Shown here in pieces: positions 33,610-45,975 of a stretch of 64,000 nt of DNA. Position numbers and translations under genes: made by a program. Under the pieces are notes generated by a model. The model worked only from the letters and a program-made list of their open reading frames with translations. It was not told the DNA's origin and did no database searches. The stretch spans positions 141,443,441-141,507,440 of the forward strand of contig OY726561.1 in NCBI GenBank assembly GCA_963383645.1, written 5' to 3'. Position 1 is the stretch's first letter. Every line of letters starts with the position of its first letter. This stretch comes from Muscardinus avellanarius. Lineage: Eukaryota > Chordata > Mammalia > Rodentia > Gliridae.

Positions 33610-36600
33610 CTGGGGCGTGGCTTAGAGGTGGACGGCCCTGGGGCGTGGCTTGGAGGTGGACGGCCCTGGGGCGTGGCTTGGAGGTGGTCGGCCCTGGGGC
33701 GTGGCTTGGAGGTGGACGGCCCTGGGGCGTGGCTTAGAGGTGGACTGCCCTGGGGCGTGGCTTGGAGGTGGACTGCCCTGGGGGTGTAGCTAGGAGGTGG
33801 ACTGCCCTGGGGCGTGGCTTGGAGGTGGACTGCCCTGGGGCGTGGCTTGGAGGTGGACTGCCCTGGGGCGTGGCTTGGAGGTGGACTGCCCCTGGGGCGT
33901 GGCTTGGAGGTGGACTGCCCCTGGGGCGTGGCTTGGGGGTGGACTGCCCTGGGGCGTGGCTTGGAGGTGGACGGCCCTGGGGCGTGGCTTGGAGGTGGAC
34001 TGCCCTGGGGCGTGGCTTGGAGGTGGACTGCCCTGGGGCGTGGCTTGGAGGTGGACTGCCCCTGGGGCGTGGCTTGGGGGTGGACTGCCCTGGGGGTGTA
34101 GCTAGGAGGTGGACTGCCCGTGGGGGTGTAGCTAGGAGGTGGACTGCCCTGGGGCATGGCTTGGAGGTGGACTGCCCTGGGGCGTGGCTTGGAGGTGGAC
34201 TGCCCTGGGGCGTGGCTTGGAGGTGGACTGCCCTGGGGCGTGGCTTGGAGGTGGACTGCCCTGGGGCGTGGCTTGGAGGTGGACTGCCCCTGGGGCGTGG
34301 CTTGGAGGTGGACTGCCCCTGGGGCGTGGCTTGGAGGTGGACTGCCCCTGGGGCGTGGCTTGGAGGTGGACTGCCCCTGGGGCGTGGCTTGGGGGTGGAC
34401 TGCCCTGGGGGTGTAGCTAGGAGGTGGACTGCCCGTGGGGGTGTAGCTAGGAGGTGGACTGCCCTGGGGCATGGCTTGGAGGTGGACTGCCCTGGGGCGT
34501 GGCTTGGAGGTGGACTGCCCTGGGGCGTGGCTTGGAGGTGGACTGCCCTGGGGCGTGGCTTGGAGGTGGACTGCCCCTGGGGCGTGGCTTGGAGGTGGAC
34601 TGCCCCTGGGGCGTGGCTTGGGGGTGGACTGCCCTGGGGGTGTAGCTAGGAGGTGGACTGCCCGTGGGGGTGTAGCTAGGAGGTGGACTGCCCTGGGGCA
34701 TGGCTTGGAGGTGGACTGCCCTGGGGCGTGGCTTGGAGGTGGACTGCCCTGGGGCATGGCTTGGAGGTGGACTGCCCTGGGGCGTGGCTTGGAGGTGGAC
34801 TGCCCTGGGGCGTGGCTTGGAGGTGGACTGCCCCTGGGGCGTGGCTTGGAGGTGGACTGCCCCTGGGGCGTGGCTTGGAGGTGGACTGCCCCTGGGGCGT
34901 GGCTTGGAGGTGGACTGCCCCTGGGGCGTGGCTTGGAGGTGGACTGCCCCTGGGGCGTGGCTTGGGGGTGGACTGCCCTGGGGGTGTAGCTAGGAGGTGG
35001 ACTGCCCGTGGGGGTGTAGCTAGGAGGTGGACTGCCCTGGGGCATGGCTTGGAGGTGGACTGCCCTGGGGCGTGGCTTGGAGGTGGACTGCCCTGGGGCG
35101 TGGCTTGGAGGTGGACTGCCCCTGGGGCGTGGCTTGGAGGTGGACTGCCCCTGGGGCGTGGCTTGGGGGTGGACTGCCCTGGGGCGTGGCTTGGAGGTGG
35201 ACGGCCCTGGGGCGTGGCTTGGAGGTGGACGGCCCTGGGGCGTGGCTTGGAGGTGGACTGCCCTGGGGCGTGGCTTGGAGGTGGACTGCCCCTGGGGCGT
35301 GGCTTGGAGGTGGACTGCCCCTGGGGCGTGGCTTGGGGGTGGACTGCCCTGGGGCGTGGCTTGGAGGTGGACGGCCCTGGGGCGTGGCTTGGAGGTGGAC
35401 TGCCCTGGGGCGTGGCTTGGAGGTGGACTGCCCTGGGGCGTGGCTTGGATGTGGACTGCCCCTGGGGCGTGGCTTGGAGGTGGACTGCCCCTGGGGCGTG
35501 GCTTGGGGGTGGACTGCCCTGGGGCGTGGCTTGGAGGTGGACGGCCCTGGGGCGTGGCTTGGAGGTGGACTGCCCTGGGGCGTGGCTTGGAGGTGGACTG
35601 CCCTGGGGCGTGGCTTGGAGGTGGACTGCCCCTGGGGCGTGGCTTGGGGGTGGACTGCCCTGGGGGTGTAGCTAGGAGGTGGACTGCCCGTGGGGGTGTA
35701 GCTAGGAGGTGGACTGCCCTGGGGCATGGCTTGGAGGTGGACTGCCCTGGGGCGTGGCTTGGAGGTGGACTGCCCTGGGGCGTGGCTTGGAGGTGGACTG
35801 CCCTGGGGCGTGGCTTGGAGGTGGACTGCCCTGGGGCGTGGCTTGGAGGTGGACTGCCCCTGGGGCGTGGCTTGGAGGTGGACTGCCCCTGGGGCGTGGC
35901 TTGGAGGTGGACTGCCCCTGGGGCGTGGCTTGGAGGTGGACTGCCCCTGGGGCGTGGCTTGGGGGTGGACTGCCCTGGGGGTGTAGCTAGGAGGTGGACT
36001 GCCCGTGGGGGTGTAGCTAGGAGGTGGACTGCCCTGGGGCATGGCTTGGAGGTGGACTGCCCTGGGGCGTGGCTTGGAGGTGGACTGCCCTGGGGCGTGG
36101 CTTGGAGGTGGACTGCCCTGGGGCGTGGCTTGGAGGTGGACTGCCCCTGGGGCGTGGCTTGGAGGTGGACTGCCCCTGGGGCGTGGCTTGGGGGTGGACT
36201 GCCCTGGGGGTGTAGCTAGGAGGTGGACTGCCCGTGGGGGTGTAGCTAGGAGGTGGACTGCCCTGGGGCATGGCTTGGAGGTGGACTGCCCTGGGGCGTG
36301 GCTTGGAGGTGGACTGCCCTGGGGCATGGCTTGGAGGTGGACTGCCCTGGGGCGTGGCTTGGAGGTGGACTGCCCTGGGGCGTGGCTTGGAGGTGGACTG
36401 CCCCTGGGGCGTGGCTTGGAGGTGGACTGCCCCTGGGGCGTGGCTTGGGGGTGGACTGCCCTGGGGGTGTAGCTAGGAGGTGGACTGCCCGTGGGGGTGT
36501 AGCTAGGAGGTGGACTGCCCTGGGGCATGGCTTGGAGGTGGACTGCCCTGGGGCGTGGCTTGGAGGTGGACTGCCCTGGGGCGTGGCTTGGAGGTGGACT

Positions 36601-36892
36601 GCCCCTGGGGCGTGGCTTGGAGGTGGACTGCCCCTGGGGCGTGGCTTGGGGGTGGACTGCCCTGGGGGTGTAGCTAGGAGGTGGACTGCCCGTGGGGGTG
36701 TAGCTAGGAGGTGGACTGCCCTGGGGCATGGCTTGGAGGTGGACTGCCCTGGGGCGTGGCTTGGAGGTGGACTGCCCTGGGGCATGGCTTGGAGGTGGAC
36801 TGCCCTGGGGCGTGGCTTGGAGGTGGACTGCCCTGGGGCGTGGCTTGGAGGTGGACTGCCCTGGGGCGTGGCTTGGAGGTGAACTGCCCCTG
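33610..36892 (+). repeat. Large minisatellite, about 115 units of 28/29 bp
   Basis: Most units contain GGGGCGTGGCTTGGAGGTGG followed by ACTGCC and one or two extra C. Variants carry GGGGGTGTAGCTAGGAGG, GGGGCATGGCTTGG or CTTGGGGGTGG. The first few units carry ACGGCC or TCGGCC instead of ACTGCC. The GTGTAGCTAGGAGG variants closely match the A-box part of the neighbouring ID tails (GTGTAGCTCGGAGG), which points to their origin. The units lack stops in several frames, so open frames up to 569 codons exist on both strands. They have no gene-like start context or homology and lie in an intron. Confidence 0.95.
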
Positions 36893-37260
36893 GCCGAGTG
36901 AATAAGAAATGTCCCGGCACATCAGCGCCCGCTCCCCGCGCCCGGAGGCTGGCGGGCCAGTGGGGTGTCGGTGGCTGCTCTCTCAGGCACCCAGCGATGG
37001 CTCAACACTGAAATGGGAAGGGCCAGGACAGCAGGGCCTCCAGAGCTGCCAAACGGGAGTGTTTGAGCTCCTGCCAAGGAGGAGGTGGTGGAGGGAGGAA
37101 GCCCAGCCAGGCCACGGCTGGGAGGGCGGAGGCCCAGAGCCCACCGGGCCTGAGGCGGGGAGGAGAGTTCCCTTCAACTGGGAGTCCAGGGAGCGAGGTC
37201 AGCCGTGCTGGGACAAGAGACCCTGGGAGGCGCCACAGCTCGCCCGTGTAAGTGTGTGCA

Positions 37261-37566
37261 TATACAGACACTGGTACTGTGCTGAACCCAGAGACATTTC
37301 TGAGCTACACCCTCAGCCTCTTTTATGTGTGGTGTGGTGTGTGTGTGTTTGTGTGTTGCTGGGGGCTGAACCCAGAGGCATTCTATCTCCAAAGTATGCC
37401 CCTATTTTATTTTTTATTTTATTATTTTGGTGGTATCTAAGGGGCATCACAGGCATGCCCCACCACACTCGGCTTATTACTTTTTTTTTTGGTAGAACTG
37501 ATGAGTAAACTCAGGGGCATTCTACCTTCAAGCCTTCAAGCTACACCCTCAGCCCCCTTTTTTTTT
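37261..37566 (-). repeat. ID-half fragments and a B1 end
   Basis: ID-like pieces at about 37265-37318, 37355-37405 and 37485-37556, with a B1 head piece near 37440-37474. All are reverse and rearranged, with a GT-rich stretch at 37325-37357. Confidence 0.6.
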
Positions 37567-37787
37567 TTTTTTTTTTTTTGGTGGTACTGGGGTTCCTGGA
37601 AGCCCTTCTACCTCCGGGCTACACTCCCAGACCTATTTCTTTATATTTTTATTTGGAAACAGGGTCTCCTAGCCAGCACGCACGACTGGCTTCGAACTTG
37701 TGCGATCCTCCTGTCTCTGCCTCCCAAGTGCGGGGATTACAAGGGTGTACCACCACGCCCGGCCATCTCGGTCCTATTTTTTTATTC

Positions 37788-37832
<45 letters not shown>

Positions 37833-38295
37833 TACTGGGGGTGGAACCCAGAGGCCTTCTACCTCTGGTCTATACTCCAAGACCTATTTTATATTTTATT
37901 TGGAAACAGGGTCTCACTAAGTTGCTGAGAGCCTCACTAAGTAGCTGAGGCTGGCTTCGAACCTGTGTGATCCTCCTGTCTCAGCCTCCCAAGCGCGGGG
38001 ATTACAATCGGGCGCCACCACGCCTGGCTCTTTTAGTCTTCATTTTGAAAGAGGGCCTCTTTAAGTTGCGGAGGGCCTCACTAAGTAGCTGAGGCTGGCC
38101 ACAAACCTGTGATCCTCCTGTCTCAGCCTCCCCAATACTGGGATTACAAGCATGCGCCACCACGGCCAGCCCAGCTTATTACTTTTTATTTTGAAACAAG
38201 GTCTCACTAAGTGACTGAGGGGCTTACTAAATTGTTGAGGCTGGCCTTCAACCTGTGATCCTCCTAGCTGAGCCTTTCAAGTCCTGGGATTTCAG
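37567..38295 (-). repeat. SINE cluster: type-II, (GT)n, full composite, two B1 units
   Basis: A type-II element (about 37580-37766) is followed by a GT tract (37791-37831) joined directly to an ID half, a full composite (about 37831-38025), and two reverse B1 units (about 38026-38170 and 38171-38295). Confidence 0.8.
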
Positions 38296-39628
38296 TCTGG
38301 GAGAATTAAGGGTTCAGCTCAGAGGCATTCTCAGAAATGGAGGCCACGCAGAGGAGTGGCCCAGGAAAGCAAGTGGGGAGGGCCAGCGTCTACAGCAGAG
38401 GAGATGTAGGAGCAGGGCAGAGAGAGGGCAAGAGAGAAGGACCCCCCAGGGGCTAGAGCGGGCCCCCTGGTGAGGCGCTCGCAGGTCTCCATCCTGAAAC
38501 TGAGAAGTTGCAGGAGGAGGACCCAAGGGCACAGTGGAGTCCCCCTGCCAACCCCGCCAGCTGAGGCCGCCAGCTCCGCTCCTGTGGGCATAGGGCCCGT
38601 CACAGTGCAGCCCGGGCTGACAGCTGTCTAGACACATACCCTGAGGGGGCCAGGTGGTAGGAATGGCCCCGGGGGTGGGGGGAGGTCAGCCCCGCAGGAG
38701 GCCTCCTGCAGCCACACACAGATGCCCTCCTAGGACATGGCAGCTGTCAGAGAAGGAAGGAGCGAGGAAGAGGAGGGGGAAGTGTCCAGAGGCAGGGGCC
38801 GCCAGCCCAGGGCCCCTCCCGCCAGCCCCGGGAGCCCAGTCAGCTGAGGGGGGGGGTGCGGAGCGGGAGGCCAGGGAGGGGAGGACAGATGTGAAGGAGG
38901 TGGGAAGCCACACGGGAAACTAAAAATACCTTACCTAGAGACAGGCACTGCTCAAAGATGGCCGAGAGAGGCAGAGGAGTTAGAAATGGCCAAGTTCCTA
39001 CCAGCCGTCTCCCTCCAGCCTTTAGGGCTCTTAACTGCTTAGAAACAACCCTGACCCAACCCTGGAAGGGTCCTCAGCCCCTCCGTGCTGGGTCCTGCAC
39101 CGTGACCCCTGCCAGTCACCAGCTGGATGCCCGCTGGCTCCCAGGAGCCCGAGGGCACAGCTCCAGTGGCTAACGGATCCCAAGACGCCAGGTGTGTCTA
39201 CCTGGAGGGATGTGACTGACCGCCGGTCCAGGGGGGAAGCAGCCTGGGGTGGAGCAGGGAGCCTGGGCCAGGGCGGTCTGCAGAGGGGAACCATGCTGTG
39301 GCCCCTCCACTTGGACACTTGAAAGAGAAATGATCCACATGACTCAGCTGTCTGTCCACCGGGGGGAGTGAACTTAAGCAAACTGTTTCTCTAAGTCAGA
39401 GCGGCTGAAGAGCCCACAGCTTCAGTGGAGGCTTTGATGAATCGTGGCTGACCTTTCTGTAATGAGCAATTATGGCCTTGTAGCCAGCAGGCACTGTGGA
39501 AGGACAGCGCCTCAGGAGCCACTCAGAGGAGGAAAAGCAAGGTCTAGAATGGCAGGTGCCAGGGCCCAGTGCCCCCTCGGCAATGCACGGGGGAAGTCTC
39601 AAAGCTTGGGCCTAGAAAAAATACCACT

Positions 39629-39826
39629 TCCAGCAGGGCATGGAGGCACACGCTTGTAATCCCAGCATTTGGGAGGCTGAGACAGGAGGAATGCAGTTCA
39701 AAGACAGCCTCAGCTATTTAGTGAGGCCCTCTGCAACTCAGTGAGACCCTGTTTCAAAATAAAGAATAAAAAATAGGGTTGGGAGTGTAGCTAGAGGTAG
39801 AATGCCCCTGGGTTCCATCCCCAGTA

Positions 39827-39869
<43 letters not shown>
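39629..39869 (+). repeat. B1-dID SINE ending in (CA)n
   Basis: A full forward composite ends CCCCAGTAC and runs directly into a CA tract of about 40 bp (39828-39869). Confidence 0.9.
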
Positions 39870-39870
<1 letters not shown>

Positions 39871-41227
39871 CCACCAGTCCCACAATAGAAACCCTTTCCT
39901 TACACCGCCTTCTGGCCGGGCGGGCTTCTGCCTCTTTGATCGTGCACCCCCACCAATGAAATATGTGCTCAGGCGTCTACGGCACTGAGTAAGCATGCAT
40001 TTCGATTATTGATAAAACACCTCCGGATGGGAAGCTTTTAGAGGATGAGCTAGAAAATAAACATGAAAGGGAGTTTTGGTATTTGCAGCCCTGTTCCCTC
40101 TCCCCGTCCCTGGCACCTGTGCCCTAATTTGGGGCCACCGCTGAGGCACTTCTTAGACTCCCAGTCCCCAGTCTTCAAAGTCTTTGTTGGCTTCCCAGAA
40201 TAGATTCTCCCTCGCCCCCAGGCCTCCTCAGGGAAGGAAAGCTACTTAGGTCAGTGACAGAGGGCCCCAGGCCTACAGGGGTTGGCCTGCCAGCTTAATG
40301 ATTGCCTGGGACCAAAAGGAATCTTCTGATCTGCCACGCAGGGATCAGGGTGTCCAAGGCGCTGGGCCACAACTCTCAGGAGCAGCCTGGCCCTGGGGCT
40401 CAGAGCCCAGGACGAATCGCTGGCTGGAGCGCAGGGGCCTACAGCAAGGGGCTCCAGGCAGGGCAGGAGTGATGCTGCGAGTGCAGCCCAGCTCTCGGAT
40501 CTGCAGCTGCCCTCTGAGGGCACGTTCCAAGACCCGGGAGATCCCACAGTAACCCAGAGAGTTAGCGACTCCTTGGTGTGGGTGGGAACCAGGCACCTTG
40601 GGGACAGCTCCCTCGGCAGGTGTGTGCCGGTGCGCTTGGGCATACACACACTCACACCCGAGCCCACAAGCCCAAGCGATGGAACATCAGTTACACACTT
40701 CCTCCACTTGTGCTGTCCTTCCTGCAGCCCCTGGTGGACTCTTCCTGGGGCCAAACCCCCCAGGGGTCCCAGGCCATGTGTGCAGTCATTGTGACCACAG
40801 TGCTGTGGCTGGGGGGGATTCAGAAAGAGAACGCATGGCCGGGGGCCCTAGGGAAACAAGGGGTGCCGCCACTGAACACCTGCCAGGAGTCAGGCACAGG
40901 AGCAACCCTGGGGACCGTGCTCCCGGCCATGAGGCCTGAGGGGTCTGCCGGCGGAGGACATCCCGCAGGACCATCTGGGTTGGCCTTGGTTCCCTTCGGA
41001 ACCACGCTGTGTCCAGAGCCAGAGCCAGGAGGGGAAATGAGAGAACCGTCCTTAACTGCAGCGAGCAGATTCCTGCGGGAGGGAGGGCTGAGAGGGGCCA
41101 GTGGGAAGCGGGCAGCGCTACCTTGACCTTCTCTTGCCCCATTTCATCACCCTGTGGCTTTTGCAGAATCAGAAAAGCTGCCTGAGGACGTTAGGAAGCG
41201 GGAGAGCAAATCCCGTGAGCTCAGTGG

Positions 41228-41472
41228 GGTGTGTGTGCGTGTGTGTGTGCGCGTGTGTGCGTGTGTGTACATGCAGCACTGGGGATGGAACCAGGGGCAT
41301 TCCACCTCCGAGCTACACCCCCTGCCCTATTTTTTATTCTTTATTTTGAAACCGGGTCTCACTGAGTTGCAGAGGGCCTCGCCAAGTAGCTGAGGCTGGC
41401 TGTGAACTGCAATCCTCCTATCTCAGCCTCCCAAGCGCTGGGATGAAAGCGTGTGCCACCACGCCCAGCTGG
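41228..41472 (-). repeat. (GT)n plus B1-dID SINE
   Basis: A GT/GC-rich tract (about 41228-41270) joins a reverse composite (about 41272-41472). A second GT tract at about 41606-41658 has no adjacent SINE. Confidence 0.85.
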
Positions 41473-41604
41473 GCTCACTGGGATTCTGAAGGCCGAATGT
41501 CTCTTGCTCCGTGGTGCCTGTGTGTGAATGACGGCTTACCCAAAGGTGCCTGCGAGCTGGGTGCAACTCTCTTAGCCTACAGGCTGTGTCATGGGGTTAC
41601 TAAG

Positions 41605-41642
<38 letters not shown>

Positions 41643-41699
41643 GCGTGTGACATATATATATCTCCTCTTTTATGGTGTATGGACTTTGTATCTACAAGT

Positions 41700-42310
41700 C
41701 TTCATTTATTAATTTATTCAAGAAGAACTCAAATGTCTGAACATATCTATGACCTTTAAACTTGAACAGCTGGGCTGAATATAAAATTCTGAGTTCATGC
41801 TCTTTTCCTAAGAGCTTTGCAAATATGTTTTCTATCACTGATTATTCCAGTGGAGAGCATTAGGCCAGCCTGATTTTTCCCCTTAGAGATATATTTACTT
41901 TTCTATTTTGGATGCAACAGAATTCTTTCTTTCTGATGTTCAGTAACTTCAGAAATGTGATATGTGGTGTTTCGTTTTGTTTTACAGTACTGGGAGCTGA
42001 GGGTTGAGACTAGGCATGTTATCTCCAACTCCACCACTTTTTTGAGACAGGGTCTTGCTAAGTTGCCCAGGTTGACCTTGGATTTGGGATTGATCCTTCT
42101 GCTTCAGACTCCTGAGTAGCTGGGGTTACGGGCACGCGCCACCACGCCTGGCACCAAGGTATGTTTGTGATGAATATTCTACCTCTATTTTTCCCAAAAT
42201 TCAGTAAGTCCTTTCAGACTACAGACTGCGGCACCCTTCTAACAGCAGGGCAACTTTCCTCCCATTATATCTTTGACTACTTCTGTGTCTTATTCCATTA
42301 TCTCTTGTGA
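41700..42310. mobile_element. Probable old LINE-1 fragment with an inserted SINE
   Basis: AT-rich sequence such as GAATATAAAATTCTGAGTTC and GCAAATATGTTTTCTATCAC resembles a widespread old mammalian L1 segment as I remember it. A diverged reverse B1-type SINE interrupts it at about 41985-42155. Confidence 0.4.
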
Positions 42311-43815
42311 ATGTCCTCTGTCTTCCCACTGTCCTGACTGCTGGGAACCTGAGCCCCACTTCACCTGCCACGCCCTGCTCGATCCTCGGGCAACTTCACC
42401 CCCCTGTGACTCCCTGGCAACGCACAGAACTCGAGAACACCCCTGAGCTGCCCCGTGCGGGCTTTCGCTTTGCTGAGCAGTTCAAGGAGGCTGCTGGTTG
42501 CGTGCTCCCAACTCTGGGCTCTGGCCTGGATCCACAGAGGCAAAGGTCCCTTCCCAGGAGCGCCCCTCACACTGCACGGGTTCTCCTGTAACCATTCTTT
42601 ATTGACCTCAGGCCACAGGTGCTTGTTAGTTTTGTCAGAGGCAGAGTTTTCATCTCTGTTTCTTGTTCTTCTTGTAGTTTTTCGTTAGTTCAGTAAATGC
42701 TTTTACTTAATCATATTTAACCAGAAGACATTTTAAAACTCAAAACAAAGCTGTTTTTCTCTGGCTTTCCATCTGTGCAAGTCCTGATTTTCTAAAGCCT
42801 AGGCCTCTTTACAAGATCATATCCCTGGGGGGAAATATACACACTCATAAACATTTCTTTTCAGGAGGAACCCGGACCTCCTGAAGGCCCGACTCCTTGC
42901 TGACTGAGTTGGGCCTCCACCTCGGGCCTCGCTCCATCACGCCGGCCTCGCCCGCATCGGTCAGTACCCACGCGCCTGCCTGCGAGCCCTGCCTGGAGCC
43001 TGGGCGCTCACACACAGGACAGACAGGCGCTTTACTGCATCGATGCCGTCACTGCCCCACGGGGCAACCTGGAGCCTCCCCGCGTCTTCCTCTGTGCACT
43101 GGGCCAAGGGCCCAGGAGGGAGGCCCCCGGAACCCAGAGTGGCTGCGGGCCTCGTTGACCAGGTGCAGGAGACGGCTGTCTCACAGCCTCTTTTAATTAA
43201 CTGGTGAAAACTAACTTGAAATTAGGCCAGATTGGTAGGAAAAAACCCTGCTTGAAGCTTCTTAGGTGAGTGAGACAGTCATACTCACGCCGCTCTCATC
43301 TTTTACAATGGTCTGGTTCGGCCAATGTTCACAAGTCCTCAAGAGACACAAAACAAAGGTTGGGTGTTAGCACAGCTCAGTGTTAGGAGCTCGGTGGGAG
43401 GAGAGAGTGAGGGCTTTGCAGCCAGTGCCTGGTCGCAAGCACTCACGCTGGGAGCCAAAAGGTGTCGAGGAGGGCAGGGCGGCAAGTTCAGGCCTGAGCT
43501 CTGTCCAGAGCTGAGACCCAGTCAGCCTCTCCCTGAGAGCTCTCGAGACGACCCTCACCTGGGCATCGGGAGAATGAGGACTCCATCTTAGGGCACCTTC
43601 CTCTCGGCCTCCACAAGGACTGAGCCCAGGCTGCTGACGTTCCTCTGGGCCAGTCGCAGCACTCCTGCGCCAGGACCATATGCCCATAAGGAGCTTCAGG
43701 GCCTTTCCAGCAGCACCCTTGAAGAGCTCCTTCCTTGCAGCCAACCAATCTCTACAGGCCCCTCTACTGGGCTCTGCTTTCTGAGGGGAGATACAGGGCC
43801 AGTCTGGTAAATGAC

Positions 43816-43858
43816 GATGGAACCCAGGGGCGTCTACCTCCGACCTACATCCCCAGCC

Positions 43859-43892
<34 letters not shown>

Positions 43893-44211
43893 GGGTCTGG
43901 GGATGGAACCCAGGGGCATTCAACCTCCGAGCTACACCCCCTGCCCTACTTTTCATTATTTATTTATTTATTTATTTGGTGGTACTGGGGTTCCTACCTA
44001 TTTTGGGGGGGGTGGTACTGGGGGTGGAACCCAGAGGCTTTCTACTTCAGGGCTATACTCCAGACCCATTTTATATTTTATTTGGAAACAGGGTCTCACT
44101 AAGTTGCTGAGAGCCTCACTAAGTAGCTGAAGCTGGCTTTGAACCTGTGCGATCCTCCTGTCTCAGCCTCCCAAGCGCGGGGATTACAAGCGTGCGCCAC
44201 CACGCCCAGCT
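43816..44211 (-). repeat. Compound SINE block with flanking duplication
   Basis: Reverse ID halves (43816-43862 and 43892-43955), a TTTA tract and a type-II tail remnant are followed by a full composite (about 44010-44211). AGTCTGGTAAAT is present at about 43802-43813 and again at about 44213-44224, so the outermost insertion has a clear target-site duplication. Confidence 0.8.
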
Positions 44212-44859
44212 CAGTCTGGTAAATCCTTGGCCAATTCTTCACCACCTACTCAGAGGCCTCAGTCCCAGTTCCAGCCCTCTGCTCACCCTTCTCAGCCCTG
44301 TCACCTGGGAGCGGTGGGGCTCCCAAGTGTGACCTCGCTCCAGCCCAAGGTTCCTGCTCCCCACCAAGCTTGGGGCTTGAGATGGCTACACTGGGACCTG
44401 ACACAGGCACACCCTTAAGCGATGTGGTGCCCCAGTTTCCTGGCCTGGGGAGAGAGCTCCCGAAGCTAGGAAGCTCCAATGAGGAGTCGGAAGTCAGGCA
44501 TAACGCCGAGCCAGCTCCCCCAGGTCCCAGCTGCCGCCATTTCTACGGGCACAGCCCTTTATCAAGAGGACAGTGCTGCGTGCGTCAGCTCTCCTCCAAA
44601 TTCGGCTTCAACCAGGACGTCAAGATAAGTTAAGAGAAAACCGCAAGCTTTCATGACTATAGACAAAGTAGGCCCCATATCCCATCCCTGATTTCACGGG
44701 GGCAAAAGCCAGGACGAGTTCCTGCCCAGCCTTCGACCACTACTGAGGAGACCCCTCGGAAGACATATCCTCACCCCAAAGTCACCCAAGGGCCCACTTC
44801 ATGCCAGCCCTGCTCTAAGCACAGGCAGAGATTTTAGTGAGGACACTGGTGCCCCCATA

Positions 44860-45330
44860 CTGGGAAGCCAGCCTCAGAAACTTAGTGAGACCCTGTCTCA
44901 AAAAAACAAATCACAGGGCCGGGCGTGGTGGCGCCAGCCCTAATCCCAGCATTCAGGAGGTGGAGACCGGTGGCTCACTGTTCACGGGCTGCCTCAGCTA
45001 CTCAGTGAGATCCTCTTTCAAAAAATAAAAAGACGAAGCCGGGCGTGGTGGGCACGCTTGTAATCCCCGCGCTTGGGAGGCAGAGACAGGAAGATCGCGC
45101 AGGTTCGAAGCTAGCCGCGCACACTGGCTTAGGAGACCCTGTTTCCAAATAAAAATGTAAAAATAGGTCTGGGAGTGTAGCCTGGAGGTGGAAGGGCTTC
45201 CAGGAACCCCAGTACCACCAAAAAAATAAAATAAAATAAAAAGACTAAAAAAATAGGGCTGGAGGTGTAGCTCGGAGGTACAATGCCCCCAAGTTCCATC
45301 CCTAGTACCGCAAAAAACAAACAACAACAA
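44860..45330 (+). repeat. Nested SINEs: type-II inside B1-dID
   Basis: A B1 scrap (about 44860-44905) precedes an outer element made of a B1 half (44918-45035) and an ID half (about 45240-45318). A type-II copy (about 45037-45222) splits it, with AAAATAAAAAGAC on both sides. Confidence 0.8.
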
Positions 45331-45784
45331 CAAAAAAAACGGTTCAACATCCCTGGCCGGGGTGCCGCACACTGCCGCCGCCGGTTACATGGAGATGGCA
45401 GCTCGCTTTCCTCCCCCAGGCCTCGTCTGTTCCCTGGTGCTCTTGCTGCTCGCTTCTGAGGGGTCTGACTCAGGAGGAGAAATCTGAAGTCTACCGAGGT
45501 ACCACGGCTCCAGCTCTGCTCTCCCTCAGGCCCAGAGGGCGGAAGGTGCAGGGTCCACCTCCAGGGCCCTCCACCCACACTCCTCACCAGTCTCAGCCTC
45601 CTCGCAGCCAGAGCCCCCATAGGTCCTCGGGGTCTGCACCCACCTCTGAGCAGGAGACCCTCACCCCATTGACAGCCAGGCCCGCTCTCCATCTCCCCCT
45701 CCCCTTTCCAGGGCTCAGTGTCTGGGGAGGAGGGCATCGGGAGGCGGCTGTCCTCGTAAGACAGGTGAGTGGTGCTTAAGACCT

Positions 45785-45975
45785 GAGGAGAATCACGCCT
45801 GTACCCCAATACTCGGGAGGCTTGAGATGGGGGGGGTCGCAGGTTTGAGGCCAGCCTCTGCCACGTAGACCCTCAGCAAATCAGCAAGACCCTGCTTCAA
45901 AATAAAAAATCAAACGGCTGGCGGTGCAGCTCAGAAGAATACCTCTGGGTTCACTCCCTAGTTACCCCACCACCA
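45785..45975 (+). repeat. B1-dID SINE lacking the head
   Basis: The element starts inside B1 (AATCACGCCTGTACCCC) and has a diverged ID half ending CACTCCCTAGTTACC. Confidence 0.7.

Noticed and set aside
33610..36892. CRISPR-like regular repeat array
   Set aside because: There are no unique spacers between units. It is a eukaryotic minisatellite in a mammalian intron.
33564..36922. Long open frames (up to 569 codons) on both strands, Pro- and Gly-rich
   Set aside because: They result from a 28/29-bp repeat unit that lacks stops in several frames. They occur on both strands, have no start context or homology, and lie in an intron.
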